A DNA stretch of 64,000 nt. Origin: Planctomycetota bacterium (GTDB lineage Bacteria > Planctomycetota > UBA1135). The notes under the pieces are model-generated. The model saw nothing but the letters and a program-made list of their open reading frames with translations. It made no database searches and was not told the origin of the DNA. The stretch lies in the NCBI GenBank assembly GCA_002705055.1, contig PAHY01000013.1, positions 1-64,000 of the forward strand, read 5' to 3'. Below are positions 17,574 to 27,602 of this stretch, in pieces. The first letter of the stretch is position 1. Each line of letters starts with the position of its first letter. A program made the translations under genes and the position numbers.

Positions 17574-19472
17574 TCAGTCCTTCACTTCGTAGTCGGCATC
17601 GACCACGTCTTCGCCGCCGGCGCCCCCGCCCTGAGGCGGAGTTTCCGGCGCGGCGCCCGGAGCCTGGGCCGAGGCCGCCGCGTAGAGCTTCTCGCCGAGC
17701 TGACTGAGCTGCGTCTGCAGCGCTTCGGTGGCCGAGCTGACCGCGCTCAAATCCTCGCCCTGCAGCGCCTCTTCCAGCGCGGCGATCTTGGCTTCGACGG
17801 CCTGCTTGTCGGCGTCCTCGAGCTTGTCCTCGTGCTCGCCCATCAGCTTGCGCGCCTGGTGGATGGTCTGGTCCGCCATGTTGCGGGTGTCGGCCGCTTC
17901 CTTGGCGGCTTCATCCTGCTCCTTGAACTTCTCGGCGTCTTCCTTCATGCGCGAGATGTCGTCTTCGGAGAGGCCCGAGTTCTGCTCGATGCGGACCTTC
18001 TGCTCCTTGCCGGTGGCCTGATCCTTGGCGCGCACGTTCAGGATGCCGTCCGCGTCAATGTCGAACTCGACCTCGATCTGCGGGACACCGCGCGGCGCGG
18101 CCGGGATGCCGTCCAGCTTGAAGGTCGACAGCAGGCGGTTGCCCTCGGCCATCTGACGCTCGCCCTGGTAGACCTTGACGTCCACGGCCGGCTGGCTGTC
18201 GCTGGCCGTCGTGAAGGTCTCCTTCTTGGAAGTCGGGATGGTCGTGTTGCGCGGGATCATGACGGTCATGACGCCGCCCATCGTCTCGATGCCCAGCGAC
18301 AGCGGAGTGACGTCGAGCAGGACCAGATCGCTGTCCAGATCGCCCGACAGCTGACCACCCTGAATGGCCGCGCCCATGGCGACGACCTCGTCCGGGTTAA
18401 CCGACTTGTTGGCCTCCTTGCCGAAGACCTCCTTGACGACCTCTTGCACCTTCGGGATGCGGGTCGAGCCACCGACCAGAATGACTTCGGCAATCTCCGA
18501 GGGCTGCAGGCCAGCATCCTTCAGCGCATTGACGCAGGGGACCTTGGTGCGCTCAAACAGGCTGGTGCACAGCGACTCGAACTTGGCGCGCGAGATCGTC
18601 TGCATCAGGTGCTTCGGGCCGCTCTGATCGGCCGTGATGAACGGCAGGTTGATCTGCGTCTCGGTGCCCGAGGAGAGCTCGCACTTGGCCTTCTCGCAGG
18701 CCTCCTTGAGGCGCTGGAGCGCCATCGGATCCTTGCGCAGGTCGATGCCGTTCTCGCGCTCGAACTCGCCGGCGACCCAGTCGATCAGCGTCTCGTCGAA
18801 GTCGTCACCGCCGAGGTGCGTATCGCCGTTGGTCGAGAGCACCTCGAAGACGCCCTCGCCGATGTCGAGGATCGAAACGTCGAAGGTGCCGCCGCCCAGG
18901 TCGAAGACCGCGATCTTGCCGGCCTTGTCCTTGTCCAGGCCATAGGCGAGCGCCGCCGCGGTGGGCTCGTTGATGATCCGCTTGACCTCGAGGCCCGCGA
19001 TCTTGCCGGCGTCCTTGGTGGCCTGGCGCTGCGAGTCGTTGAAGTAGGCCGGGACGGTGATGACCGCTTCGGTGACCTCGGTGCCGAGGTAGTCCTCGGC
19101 GCATTCCTTGAGGTAGCCGAGCACGTAGGAGCTGATCTCCGGTGGGGTGTACGACTTGTCGCGCACCGCGATCTTGACCAGCTCTTTGGGCGCGCCCTCG
19201 ACCTGGTACGGGACCATCTTCTCTTCCGAGCCGACCTCTTCGTGGCGGCGGCCCATGAAGCGCTTCACGGAGAAGATCGTGTTCTCCGGGTTGGTGACAG
19301 CCTGACGCTTCGCCGGTCCGCCGACGAGCCGCTGGCCATTCTCTTGGAAGGCGACCACCGACGGGGTGGTCCGGTTGCCTTCTTTGTTGGGGATTACCTT
19401 GGCTTCGCCGCCTTCGAGAACGGCGACGACGCTGTTGGTGGTACCGAGGTCGATTCCGATGATCTTGCCCAT
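17574..19472 (-). CDS. dnaK: Hsp70 chaperone DnaK
   Basis: 632 residues, normal length. GIDLGTTNS at the N-terminus, [21 protein letters not shown], the [10 protein letters not shown] phosphate loop, [11 protein letters not shown], linker [16 protein letters not shown], and an acidic [12 protein letters not shown] tail. ATP-driven folding of client proteins in the cytoplasm. No grpE or dnaJ is next to it. Its 102-base leader region carries a strong sigma-54 promoter and lies directly behind an NtrC-type regulator gene; no CIRCE (HrcA) element is seen. A strong terminator follows. Confidence 0.98.
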   Translation of the reverse strand: MGKIIGIDLGTTNSVVAVLEGGEAKVIPNKEGNRTTPSVVAFQENGQRLVGGPAKRQAVTNPENTIFSVKRFMGRRHEEVGSEEKMVPYQVEGAPKELVKIAVRDKSYTPPEISSYVLGYLKECAEDYLGTEVTEAVITVPAYFNDSQRQATKDAGKIAGLEVKRIINEPTAAALAYGLDKDKAGKIAVFDLGGGTFDVSILDIGEGVFEVLSTNGDTHLGGDDFDETLIDWVAGEFERENGIDLRKDPMALQRLKEACEKAKCELSSGTETQINLPFITADQSGPKHLMQTISRAKFESLCTSLFERTKVPCVNALKDAGLQPSEIAEVILVGGSTRIPKVQEVVKEVFGKEANKSVNPDEVVAMGAAIQGGQLSGDLDSDLVLLDVTPLSLGIETMGGVMTVMIPRNTTIPTSKKETFTTASDSQPAVDVKVYQGERQMAEGNRLLSTFKLDGIPAAPRGVPQIEVEFDIDADGILNVRAKDQATGKEQKVRIEQNSGLSEDDISRMKEDAEKFKEQDEAAKEAADTRNMADQTIHQARKLMGEHEDKLEDADKQAVEAKIAALEEALQGEDLSAVSSATEALQTQLSQLGEKLYAAASAQAPGAAPETPPQGGGAGGEDVVDADYEVKD

Positions 19473-19482
19473 GATTCTTGCT

Positions 19483-19495
19483 CCGCCCGAGGCGG
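19483..19495 (-). promoter_or_regulatory. Small hairpin over the dnaK ribosome binding site
   Basis: CCGCC and GGCGG form a 5-bp stem with a 3-base loop. On the minus strand its distal arm runs into GGCGGAGC, which contains the GGAG likely used as Shine-Dalgarno about 8 bases before the dnaK ATG. It could act as a weak temperature-sensitive gate. The stem is short, so this is tentative. Confidence 0.3.
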
Positions 19496-19506
19496 GATTC
19501 TCACAG

Positions 19507-19522
19507 GGCAACTGCCGTGCCA
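19507..19522 (-). promoter_or_regulatory. Sigma-54 (-24/-12) promoter upstream of dnaK
   Basis: Minus strand reads TGGCACGGCAGTTGCC. The published sigma-54 consensus is YTGGCACG-N4-TTGCW; here the preceding base is C, TGGCACG is exact, the spacer is 4 and TTGC is exact; only the last W is C. The expected start of transcription is near 19497, giving a leader of about 25 bases before the dnaK ATG at 19472. The only gene behind it is dnaK, and the gene just upstream encodes a sigma-54 activator. Confidence 0.8.
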
Positions 19523-19530
19523 GCGCTTTC

Positions 19531-19545
19531 CTGCCGATTTGGCAG
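19531..19545. promoter_or_regulatory. Palindrome upstream of the dnaK sigma-54 promoter
   Basis: CTGCC-N5-GGCAG, centred about 17 bases upstream of the -24 element. Two more copies of the half-site are near: CTGCC at 19512-19516 and GGCAG at 19564-19568. Four half-sites in 57 bases could form an activator site, though such sites usually lie further upstream. Confidence 0.4.
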
Positions 19546-19574
19546 CGACCGAAGTCCTTTGCTGGCAGGATCTT

Positions 19575-21050
<1,476 letters not shown>

Positions 21051-21060
21051 TGCCGGGATT

Positions 21061-21813
21061 CTACGGCTGCGGCGTGGGATCCGTGGAGCCGCTCTCGGTG
21101 CGCGGCAGCCGCAGCATGACCCGCGTGCCGTGCCCGGGGCTGCTCTGCATCTCGACCTGGCCGCCATGCGCCTCGATCACCCGGCGCACCAGGGCGAGGC
21201 CCAGCCCGGAGCCGCCCTTCTTGGTGCTGTAGTAGACCTCGAAGGCGCGGGCCAAGGTGTCGGCGTCCATGCCCGGGCCGTCGTCGACGATCTCGACGAT
21301 CTCGCCGTGGCCCGCGGCGCTGTCGGGGCGAGTGATGACGGTGATCCGACCATGCCCGCGCTCGCTCATGGCCTGCCGGGCGTTGATCAGCAGGTTCAGG
21401 ATCACCTGCTTGATGCGCGCCGGGTCGAGCTGGAGCAGCGGCAGATTGGCATCCAGGAAGGTCTCGATCTCGATGCCGCGCGCTTCGGCCTCGGGCCGCA
21501 AGAAGGCCACGACCTGTTCGATGAGATCGTTGAGCGAGGTCGCCTCCAGCTCGAGCTCGCCGGTGCGGGCGAAGCGCAGGAAGTCTTCGAGGATGTCGTT
21601 CAGTCGCGACACCTCCTTCTCGATCGTGTTCAGCGATCGGACGCTGCGGTGCGCCAGCGGACTCTCTTCCTCTTCCCACTGCTCGCGCAGCAGCGCGAGG
21701 TGCATCCCGAGCGTCGAGAGCGGGTTCTTCAGCTCGTGCGCCAGGCCGCCCGCGAGGCGGGACAGCCACTCCGGATCGATCCCGGGCGGGGCGGGGTCGG
21801 AACCGCTTGCCAC
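21061..21813 (-). CDS. Cytosolic histidine kinase (NtrB-like, no sensor domain)
   Basis: 250 residues from a GTG at 21811-21813. An upstream ATG-type start would overlap the divergent gene, so GTG is preferred. Phospho-His26 lies in LAHELKNPLS; N box NLLINARQAM, G1 DDGPGMD, F box YYSTKKGGSG, G2 GSGLGLAL. There is no membrane segment and almost nothing before the dimerisation domain, so input must come through a partner protein or the catalytic core. Partner of the regulator 10 bases downstream. Confidence 0.92.
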   Translation of the reverse strand: MASGSDPAPPGIDPEWLSRLAGGLAHELKNPLSTLGMHLALLREQWEEEESPLAHRSVRSLNTIEKEVSRLNDILEDFLRFARTGELELEATSLNDLIEQVVAFLRPEAEARGIEIETFLDANLPLLQLDPARIKQVILNLLINARQAMSERGHGRITVITRPDSAAGHGEIVEIVDDGPGMDADTLARAFEVYYSTKKGGSGLGLALVRRVIEAHGGQVEMQSSPGHGTRVMLRLPRTESGSTDPTPQP

Positions 21814-21818
21814 GCGCC

Positions 21819-21824
21819 TAGAAT
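21819..21824 (+). promoter_or_regulatory. TAGAAT -10-like element before the TsaC fusion gene
   Basis: TAGAAT with 10 bases to the ATG, in a 21-base gap between divergent genes. No good -35 is seen. If used, the mRNA would be leaderless or nearly so. Confidence 0.35.
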
Positions 21825-21834
21825 AGCCGCCCCG

Positions 21835-22941
21835 ATGGCAGGCTCCGCTCCGCTCCGGCCCGACCAACCGACCGAGGTCGCGACTCTGATCGCGCACCTG
21901 GGTGCGGGCGGCCTGGCGGTGCTGCCGACGGATACCGTCCCCGGCCTCGCGGCCGAGATCACCCAGCCCGGGGCGGCCGATCGCCTAGCCGAAGCCAAGA
22001 GTTCGACGCCGGGCCGCCCCTTCTCGCTGCACCTGCGCAGCGAGCAGGAACTGCGCGCGCTCGTTCCGGCGCCGCCGCCCGGCATGGCGGCCTGGCTGGC
22101 CCATCATCTTCCGGGCCCCTGGACGGTCGTCCTCCCGCGCTCCTGGGTGGCGCTGCCGCGCGAATGGGACTGGCCGTGGGAAACGGTCGGCATCCGCCTC
22201 CCCGGCGGCGATGCCTGGCGCCAGTGGGGCCACCAGCTGGCTGCCCCGCTGCTGATGACCAGCATCAACCCGGCCGGCGAGCCGCCGCTGGTCGGCGAGG
22301 CGCTTCAGAGCTGGTGCGCGGCGCGGCCGCAGGTCGCGCTCGCGGTGGATCCGATGCAGGTCTTCCCCTCGGCCGCCTCGACGGTGGTCGCCTTCGACCC
22401 TTATCCGCGGCTGCTGCGCCAGGAGGATTCCGCGGTCGAGCTCGCGCTGCCCGGCAGGCGGGTGCTGTGCGTCTGCACTGGCAACACCTGCCGCTCGCCG
22501 CTGGCCGAGGCGCTGCTGCGACGCGAACTGGCCGCGGCCTGGGGCGTCGAAGAAGCCCGTCTCCACGAGCTGGGTTGGGTCGTGCGCTCGGGTGGCACGA
22601 TGGGTTTCGGCGGCGCGCCGGCCAGCGAAGGTTCGCAGATTGTGGCCGCCGAAGATGGCCTGGATCTCAGTGAGCATCGCAGCGCTTCGCTGGAGGATCG
22701 GCTCGAAGAAGGCGTCGATCTGGTGCTGGGAATGACCGAGTCGCACCTCGCCGTGCTGCCGCCCGGCTTGCCGGGAGAACTGCTCGATCCCGAGGGTCGT
22801 TCGATCCCCGATCCCTACGGCGCAGCGGTCGAGATTTACCGCCGCACACGCGAGGTCCTGCAGGAATGCGTCGAAGCGCGCGTCCGGGCCTTCAGCGCCT
22901 GGCCGGAAAGCGGTCAAAGTTCTGTAACAGGCTCTCGTTAA
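21835..22941 (+). CDS. Fusion: threonylcarbamoyl-AMP synthase (TsaC/Sua5) domain plus low-molecular-weight protein phosphatase
   Basis: 368 residues. Residues 1-200 are a YrdC/TsaC domain: LPTDTVPGLAAEI, the Lys/Arg motif LAEAKSSTPGRPFSL and TSINPAGEPP in place of SxN. That domain makes threonylcarbamoyl-AMP for the t6A37 base of tRNAs. From about 208 an LMW phosphotyrosine phosphatase follows: VLCVCTGNTCRSPLAEALL with catalytic Cys214 and Arg220 (CX5R) and a late acid in SIPDPYG. Both halves look intact. The phosphatase could act on protein-tyrosine or protein-arginine phosphate. The frame is continuous with no linker stop. Confidence 0.88.
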   Translation: MAGSAPLRPDQPTEVATLIAHLGAGGLAVLPTDTVPGLAAEITQPGAADRLAEAKSSTPGRPFSLHLRSEQELRALVPAPPPGMAAWLAHHLPGPWTVVLPRSWVALPREWDWPWETVGIRLPGGDAWRQWGHQLAAPLLMTSINPAGEPPLVGEALQSWCAARPQVALAVDPMQVFPSAASTVVAFDPYPRLLRQEDSAVELALPGRRVLCVCTGNTCRSPLAEALLRRELAAAWGVEEARLHELGWVVRSGGTMGFGGAPASEGSQIVAAEDGLDLSEHRSASLEDRLEEGVDLVLGMTESHLAVLPPGLPGELLDPEGRSIPDPYGAAVEIYRRTREVLQECVEARVRAFSAWPESGQSSVTGSR

Positions 22942-23387
22942 GCCCAGCAGGCGACCGCTGCTTCGCCGTCTTGGACGGCCAGCAGCCGGGCCCGGAAGTC
23001 GGCCGATCCCAGGCGCCGCGCAACTTCCGTAAGTGTTGCCAGATGAAGGACTTTCTCCTTCTTGGGCACGAGCAGAAGAATGACGATCTGGGCGGGTTTT
23101 CCGTCCACCGACTGGAACTCAAGACCGGCCGGAATGAGCCCCATCGCAACCTTGAGACAATCCAAATCGTCCAGCGCTGCGTGAGGTACGGCGATACCGT
23201 GTTCCATGCCGGTCGAGACCGATTTCTCGCGCTCGACCAGGGCCGCTTTCGCCGCCTCTTCCATGCCTGCATCCAGACTGCCGCTGGCCACCATGCACTC
23301 GACCATGCGGTCGATGAGTTCCCACTTGTGGGCAACTTTCGGTGCCAGGAGAACGTCAGCTGCGGTCAGGTGTTCGACGAGGGCCAC
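22938..23387 (-). CDS. PTS EIIA type-2 domain protein (PtsN/EIIA-Ntr like)
   Basis: 149 residues from a GTG. The phospho-His is His69 in GIAVPHA; the rest follows the EIIA(Ntr)/fructose fold (LLAPKVAHKWELIDRM, VILLLVPKKEKVLHL). No other PTS gene is in the window, so a regulatory role is more likely than sugar uptake. In many bacteria ptsN is linked to rpoN; here a sigma-54 activator is 2 kb away. Converges on the TsaC fusion gene, the two stops sharing a TTAA palindrome. Confidence 0.85.
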   Translation of the reverse strand: MALVEHLTAADVLLAPKVAHKWELIDRMVECMVASGSLDAGMEEAAKAALVEREKSVSTGMEHGIAVPHAALDDLDCLKVAMGLIPAGLEFQSVDGKPAQIVILLLVPKKEKVLHLATLTEVARRLGSADFRARLLAVQDGEAAVACWA

Positions 23388-23462
23388 GGTGTTCAGAAGA
23401 GGGTCCTGGGACGGCCAACAGATTACCCTGCGCGCCAGCGCAAATCCTGCAAACTTGGGGCT

Positions 23463-23491
23463 TTGAGATCGATCCCCGCCAGCCGTAGACT
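23463..23491 (+). promoter_or_regulatory. Sigma-70 promoter of the gsp operon
   Basis: TTGAGA, a 17-base spacer, then TAGACT. The start would be near 23498, leaving a leader of about 40 bases with the Shine-Dalgarno GGAGAGG at 23521-23527, 10 bases before the gspD ATG. It is the best -35/-10 pair I found in the window. Confidence 0.65.
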
Positions 23492-23537
23492 TTCATTTCC
23501 AGGGGCCTCGCACCCCGCCCGGAGAGGACTCACGCGC

Positions 23538-25856
23538 ATGCTGCTGACTGTTTCCCTGTGGACCGCCCTGCTTGGGGCGCCCTTGTCCGCGATCGCCCCC
23601 ATGGCCCCGGCCGCCCCGGCTCCGCTTGCTGCTCAAGAGCCGGGCGATCAGCTCGAGGTGCCGGCAGGCGTCACCGAGGACGATGGCGATTACATCTGGC
23701 TCCGTTTCAGCGAGGTCGAGGGGCAGCAGCTCCGCTACGACCAGCTGATCAAGCTCTGCCAGAAGCTGACCGGCAAGAACTTCACGATTGACGGCGAAAA
23801 CACCGCGGTCAAGACGCGCCTCGAGAACCCGGTCATTCTTTATGGCCCGAAGCGCATCCGCAAGGACGAGTTCTACGCCTTCTTCCAGACCCTGATGAAG
23901 ATCAACGGGCTGGTCTGCGTGCAGCAGGGTTCGGGGGATCTGTCGGTGATCATGATCACGGCCGACAAGATCTCGGGCACCGCGGTGAATCCCACCGTGA
24001 CCGCCAACACGATCCTGGTCGAGCCCGATGACACCGCCGAGTTCGCCGATCAGCCGGGCACCTACATCGCCACGGTGGTCAAGCTGAACTACGTCGATCC
24101 GGGCGGCATCTCGGTGGCCCTGGGCAAGCTGCTCGGCGCCAACGCGCAGTCCACGGTGCAGGCGCTGACGACCGACAACGCGCTGATGATCCAAGGCTAC
24201 GGTCCGGTCGTGGCTTCGACGGTGCGCTTCGTGCGCTACCTCGACGTCAAGCCCGAGATCGAAACCGCGGTGTTCAAGAAGGTCAAGCTGAACGAAGCCA
24301 GCGCCGAGGAGATGGCCGAGCTGCTCACCGAGCTCGCGGATGAACTGGCCTCGACTTCGGACGGCAACATCCGCAACGTCAACTCGCGCAATCGCAACAA
24401 CAACCAGGCGGTCAGCAACGACCCGATCGAGACGCGCATCCTCGCCAGCACCCGCGACAACTCGCTGATCATTACCGCAAGCCAGGAGAACCTCGACCGC
24501 ATCCTCGACCTGATCGCCGAGCTGGATACACGCGTCGATGTGCCGGAATCGAATCTGCACCTCTACGTGCTCAAGCACATCCCGGTGCAGGACCTCGACG
24601 AGCCGCTCCAGGACTTCCTGCAGCGCGCGGACGCGGCCGAACAGGAGGCGCAGCAGTCCGGCGGTTCGACCATCAACAGCCGCGAGCAGGACATCGTGGT
24701 CGAGATGCAAGAGACCACCAACTCGCTGCTGGTCTCGGCGACCCGCACCAAGTGGGCGGAGCTCAAGCTGCTGCTGGATCGTCTGGATCAGCCGCAGCCG
24801 CAGGTGCTGATCGAGACCGCGCTGATCGAGATCTCGGAGAACTTCGGCCGCGACATCGGCTTCGAATGGGCCAACTCGGAGATCCCGGCGGATGGCGTGC
24901 TGCGCGGCAGCGTGACCACCAACGCCGGCATCACCTCGCCGGACGCCAACGGAAACCGCACGGTGGACATCTTCCAGTCGGGCATCACTGCCGGCATCCT
25001 GGACGGCCAGGGCAACGACGAGTTCGCCATTCCGTTCATTCTGCGGGCAGCCCAGAACTCAGGCGAAGCCAACGTGCTGTCCAAGCCTTCGGTGCTGGTC
25101 AGCAACAACAAGCAGGCCGAAGTCACCAGCACGGACCAGGTCCCCTACACGGTGACCACTCAGGGCCAGGTCGGCTTCCAGGAATCGGTCGAGTTCGCTG
25201 AAGCCGGCATCACGCTGGGCATCACGCCCTCGATCTCGAGCTCGAACTTCCTGCGCCTGTCGATCTCGCTGACGGTCTCGAGTTTCTCGGGCGATGCGGT
25301 GGGCAACCAGCCGCCGCCCTCGACCGAGCGGACCATCGACACCGAAGTGCTGGTGCCGGACGGCGCCACCATGTGGATCGGCGGCATCGTCCGCGATGAC
25401 GAGCTGAAGAGTCGCCAGGGGATCCCCTTCCTCAGCGACATCCCGATCTTCGGGGTGCTCTTCGGCCAGGATTCGAACAGCAGCTCGAAGACCACGCTGT
25501 TCTTCTTCTGCACGCCGAAGATCATCAACGAGTTCGCCGAGCTGCAGGCCGAGTCGGAGGCTGCCAAAGCGGCAGCGGCCGAGACGATCGGTCTGGAACG
25601 CCTGCGCGTGATTGATCCCAACTACGGCCGCGAGACGCCCGCCGACATCATCCTCGGCGAGGACGATGGCCGCCTGCTCGACCCGGGCGCGCTCAATGCA
25701 CCGGTCCTCGTCTCGCCCAGCGGCGAACAGGATCCCACGCAGCCCTCCGCCGTCGAAGAGATTGATCCGCTGACGCTCAGCGAGCCGCGCCGGAGCGATC
25801 CGATCCACGCCGAGCCGGCCTCCGCGACCAACCAAGAGCCCACCGAGCCCAAGTGA
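23538..25856 (+). CDS. gspD: Type II secretion secretin GspD
   Basis: 772 residues. Signal peptide (MLLTVSLWTALLGAPLSAIA) then N0 (about 50-140), N1 (about 170-240), N2 and N3 domains (to about 420), and the secretin core. The signature VPDGATMWIGGIV and the exit LSDIPIFGVLFGQ are clear. After the core there is a 110-residue acidic, Pro-rich tail with no lipid-anchor signal and no clear pilotin-binding site. It forms the outer-membrane channel for folded proteins. First gene of gspD-J, with its own promoter and a good Shine-Dalgarno. Confidence 0.95.
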   Translation: MLLTVSLWTALLGAPLSAIAPMAPAAPAPLAAQEPGDQLEVPAGVTEDDGDYIWLRFSEVEGQQLRYDQLIKLCQKLTGKNFTIDGENTAVKTRLENPVILYGPKRIRKDEFYAFFQTLMKINGLVCVQQGSGDLSVIMITADKISGTAVNPTVTANTILVEPDDTAEFADQPGTYIATVVKLNYVDPGGISVALGKLLGANAQSTVQALTTDNALMIQGYGPVVASTVRFVRYLDVKPEIETAVFKKVKLNEASAEEMAELLTELADELASTSDGNIRNVNSRNRNNNQAVSNDPIETRILASTRDNSLIITASQENLDRILDLIAELDTRVDVPESNLHLYVLKHIPVQDLDEPLQDFLQRADAAEQEAQQSGGSTINSREQDIVVEMQETTNSLLVSATRTKWAELKLLLDRLDQPQPQVLIETALIEISENFGRDIGFEWANSEIPADGVLRGSVTTNAGITSPDANGNRTVDIFQSGITAGILDGQGNDEFAIPFILRAAQNSGEANVLSKPSVLVSNNKQAEVTSTDQVPYTVTTQGQVGFQESVEFAEAGITLGITPSISSSNFLRLSISLTVSSFSGDAVGNQPPPSTERTIDTEVLVPDGATMWIGGIVRDDELKSRQGIPFLSDIPIFGVLFGQDSNSSSKTTLFFFCTPKIINEFAELQAESEAAKAAAAETIGLERLRVIDPNYGRETPADIILGEDDGRLLDPGALNAPVLVSPSGEQDPTQPSAVEEIDPLTLSEPRRSDPIHAEPASATNQEPTEPK

Positions 25857-27586
25857 GCCAGTCCGAGACGCCCACCGCCGCAGCGGCGGCGGACATTATC
25901 TCGCTCCTCCATGCCGAAACCGGCATGGAGGAGACCGAGTTGAAGAAGCTGCGCGATCAGGCCGCGGCGACCGGCACCAGTTTCGATCGCATCCTGCTCA
26001 ACCGCGGGGTCGACGAGGAGAAGGTGCTCAAGGCCTTCGCGACCGACCTCGAACTCGAGTACTGGGAGTCGCTGGAAGGCACGCAGGTGCCGCGCGGCTA
26101 CGTCGAGATCGTGCCGCTGTCGCTGGCGCGGGCTTACGACATGATCGCGGTCGGCGTCCACGGGCGCCGCCTGCTGGTGGCGACGGCCCACCCGCTCGAT
26201 CTGCACGCCCAGGACGATCTCGCCTCGCTGCTGCCCGAAGGCGTCGACTTCGTGCTGGCGCCGCGGGGCGAGATTCTCGAGCTGCTGAACCGCGCCTTCC
26301 GCCACAAGGCGGACGGAGTCGATCAGGCGCTCGAAGATCTCGAAGACACCGACATCGCCTCGCTTGCGGCGGAGATCGAAGAATCGGAAGACCTGCTGGA
26401 CGTCGCCAACAAGGCGCCGATCATCAAGCTGGTCAACTCGATCCTGTTCCAGTCGCTCAAGTTGCGGGCCTCGGATGTGCACTTCCAGCCCTACGTCGAC
26501 CGGCTGCAGGTGCGCTTCCGGATTGACGGCATCCTCTACGCGATGGAGACCATCCCCAAGGCTGCGCAGGACGCCGTGCTGTCCCGTATCAAGGTCATGG
26601 GCAAGATGGACATCGCGGAGCGCCGGCTGCCGCAGGACGGTCGTGCGTCGATCCGAATCGGCGACGGCGAGGTCGACGTGCGAATTTCGGTGGTGCCCAC
26701 CGCCAACGGCGAACGCGCCGTGCTGCGTCTGCTCGACAAGACGGCGGGCGTCTTCGCGCTTGAGGAGATCGGCCTCGACGCCCAGAACCTCAAGACGCTG
26801 CGGCACTACATCAGCTACCCGCACGGCATCGTGCTGGTCACGGGGCCAACCGGTTCGGGTAAGACGACCACCCTGTACGGTTCGCTCACCGAGATCTCGA
26901 CCGGCGAGAAGAACATCCTCACCATCGAGGACCCGGTCGAATACCAGCTCGACGGCATCTCGCAGGTCCAGGTGAACGCCAAGAAGGGGCTCACCTTCGC
27001 GGCCGGCCTGCGCTCCTTCCTGCGCCAGGATCCGGACGTGATGATGGTCGGTGAGATCCGCGACCTCGACACCTGCGAGATCGCCATTCGTGCTGCGATC
27101 ACCGGCCACCTGGTGTTCTCGACCGTCCACACCAACGACGCGCCCTCGACGGTCACGCGTCTGATCGACCTCGGGGTCGAGCCCTACCTGGTCTCCTCCT
27201 CGCTGGTGCTGGTCATCGCGCAGCGCCTGGTCCGCAAGCTGTGCAACTCCTGCAAGGAGTGGCGCGAGCCGACGACCGCCGAGATCGCCACCCTGCGCGA
27301 CCTGGGTCTGGACCCGGCCGAGCTCAAGGATGGCAAGATCGCACACTCCCCCGGCTGTGACGACTGCTTCCAGTCGGGCCACCAGGGTCGTACCGCGATC
27401 TACGAGCTGCTGCCGATGTCGGAGGATCTCCGTTCGCTGGTCATGCGCCAGGCGCCGGCCAGTGAACTCAAGGCGCAGGCCGTCAAGGAAGGCATGCGCA
27501 CGCTGCGCATGGACGGCATGTCCAAGGTGGTCGCAGGGCAGACCTCGGCCGAAGAAATCATGCGCGTGACGCAGCTCGACGTCTAA
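25853..27586 (+). CDS. gspE: Type II secretion ATPase GspE
   Basis: 577 residues from a GTG that overlaps the gspD stop (GTGA). N1E/N2E domains cover about 1-180; the ATPase has Walker A GPTGSGKTTT (Lys337), Asp box, Walker B VGEIRDLDT and His box HTNDAPSTVTRL. The zinc tetracysteine site is intact (LCNSC ... GCDDC). It powers pseudopilus growth from the cytoplasm. A perfect 13-bp hairpin lies 51 bases into the gene. Confidence 0.96.
   Translation: MSQSETPTAAAAADIISLLHAETGMEETELKKLRDQAAATGTSFDRILLNRGVDEEKVLKAFATDLELEYWESLEGTQVPRGYVEIVPLSLARAYDMIAVGVHGRRLLVATAHPLDLHAQDDLASLLPEGVDFVLAPRGEILELLNRAFRHKADGVDQALEDLEDTDIASLAAEIEESEDLLDVANKAPIIKLVNSILFQSLKLRASDVHFQPYVDRLQVRFRIDGILYAMETIPKAAQDAVLSRIKVMGKMDIAERRLPQDGRASIRIGDGEVDVRISVVPTANGERAVLRLLDKTAGVFALEEIGLDAQNLKTLRHYISYPHGIVLVTGPTGSGKTTTLYGSLTEISTGEKNILTIEDPVEYQLDGISQVQVNAKKGLTFAAGLRSFLRQDPDVMMVGEIRDLDTCEIAIRAAITGHLVFSTVHTNDAPSTVTRLIDLGVEPYLVSSSLVLVIAQRLVRKLCNSCKEWREPTTAEIATLRDLGLDPAELKDGKIAHSPGCDDCFQSGHQGRTAIYELLPMSEDLRSLVMRQAPASELKAQAVKEGMRTLRMDGMSKVVAGQTSAEEIMRVTQLDV
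25904..25933 (+). promoter_or_regulatory. Perfect 13-bp hairpin inside the start of gspE
   Basis: CTCCTCCATGCCG (25904-25916), loop AAAC, CGGCATGGAGGAG (25921-25933). The stem has no mismatch and lies within codons for LLHAETGMEE. No T-tract follows. The right arm contains GGAGGAG, and the left arm the complement CTCCTCC, so the stem would also hide an internal ribosome-binding-like sequence in front of no start codon. Function unknown. Confidence 0.6.
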
Positions 27587-27602
27587 CCAAGAGGATTGCG
27601 GC

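Noticed and set aside
19473-19574. CIRCE or sigma-32 control of dnaK
   Set aside because: No TTAGCACTC-N9-GAGTGCTAA or CTTGAAA-type promoter is visible; a sigma-54 promoter is present instead.
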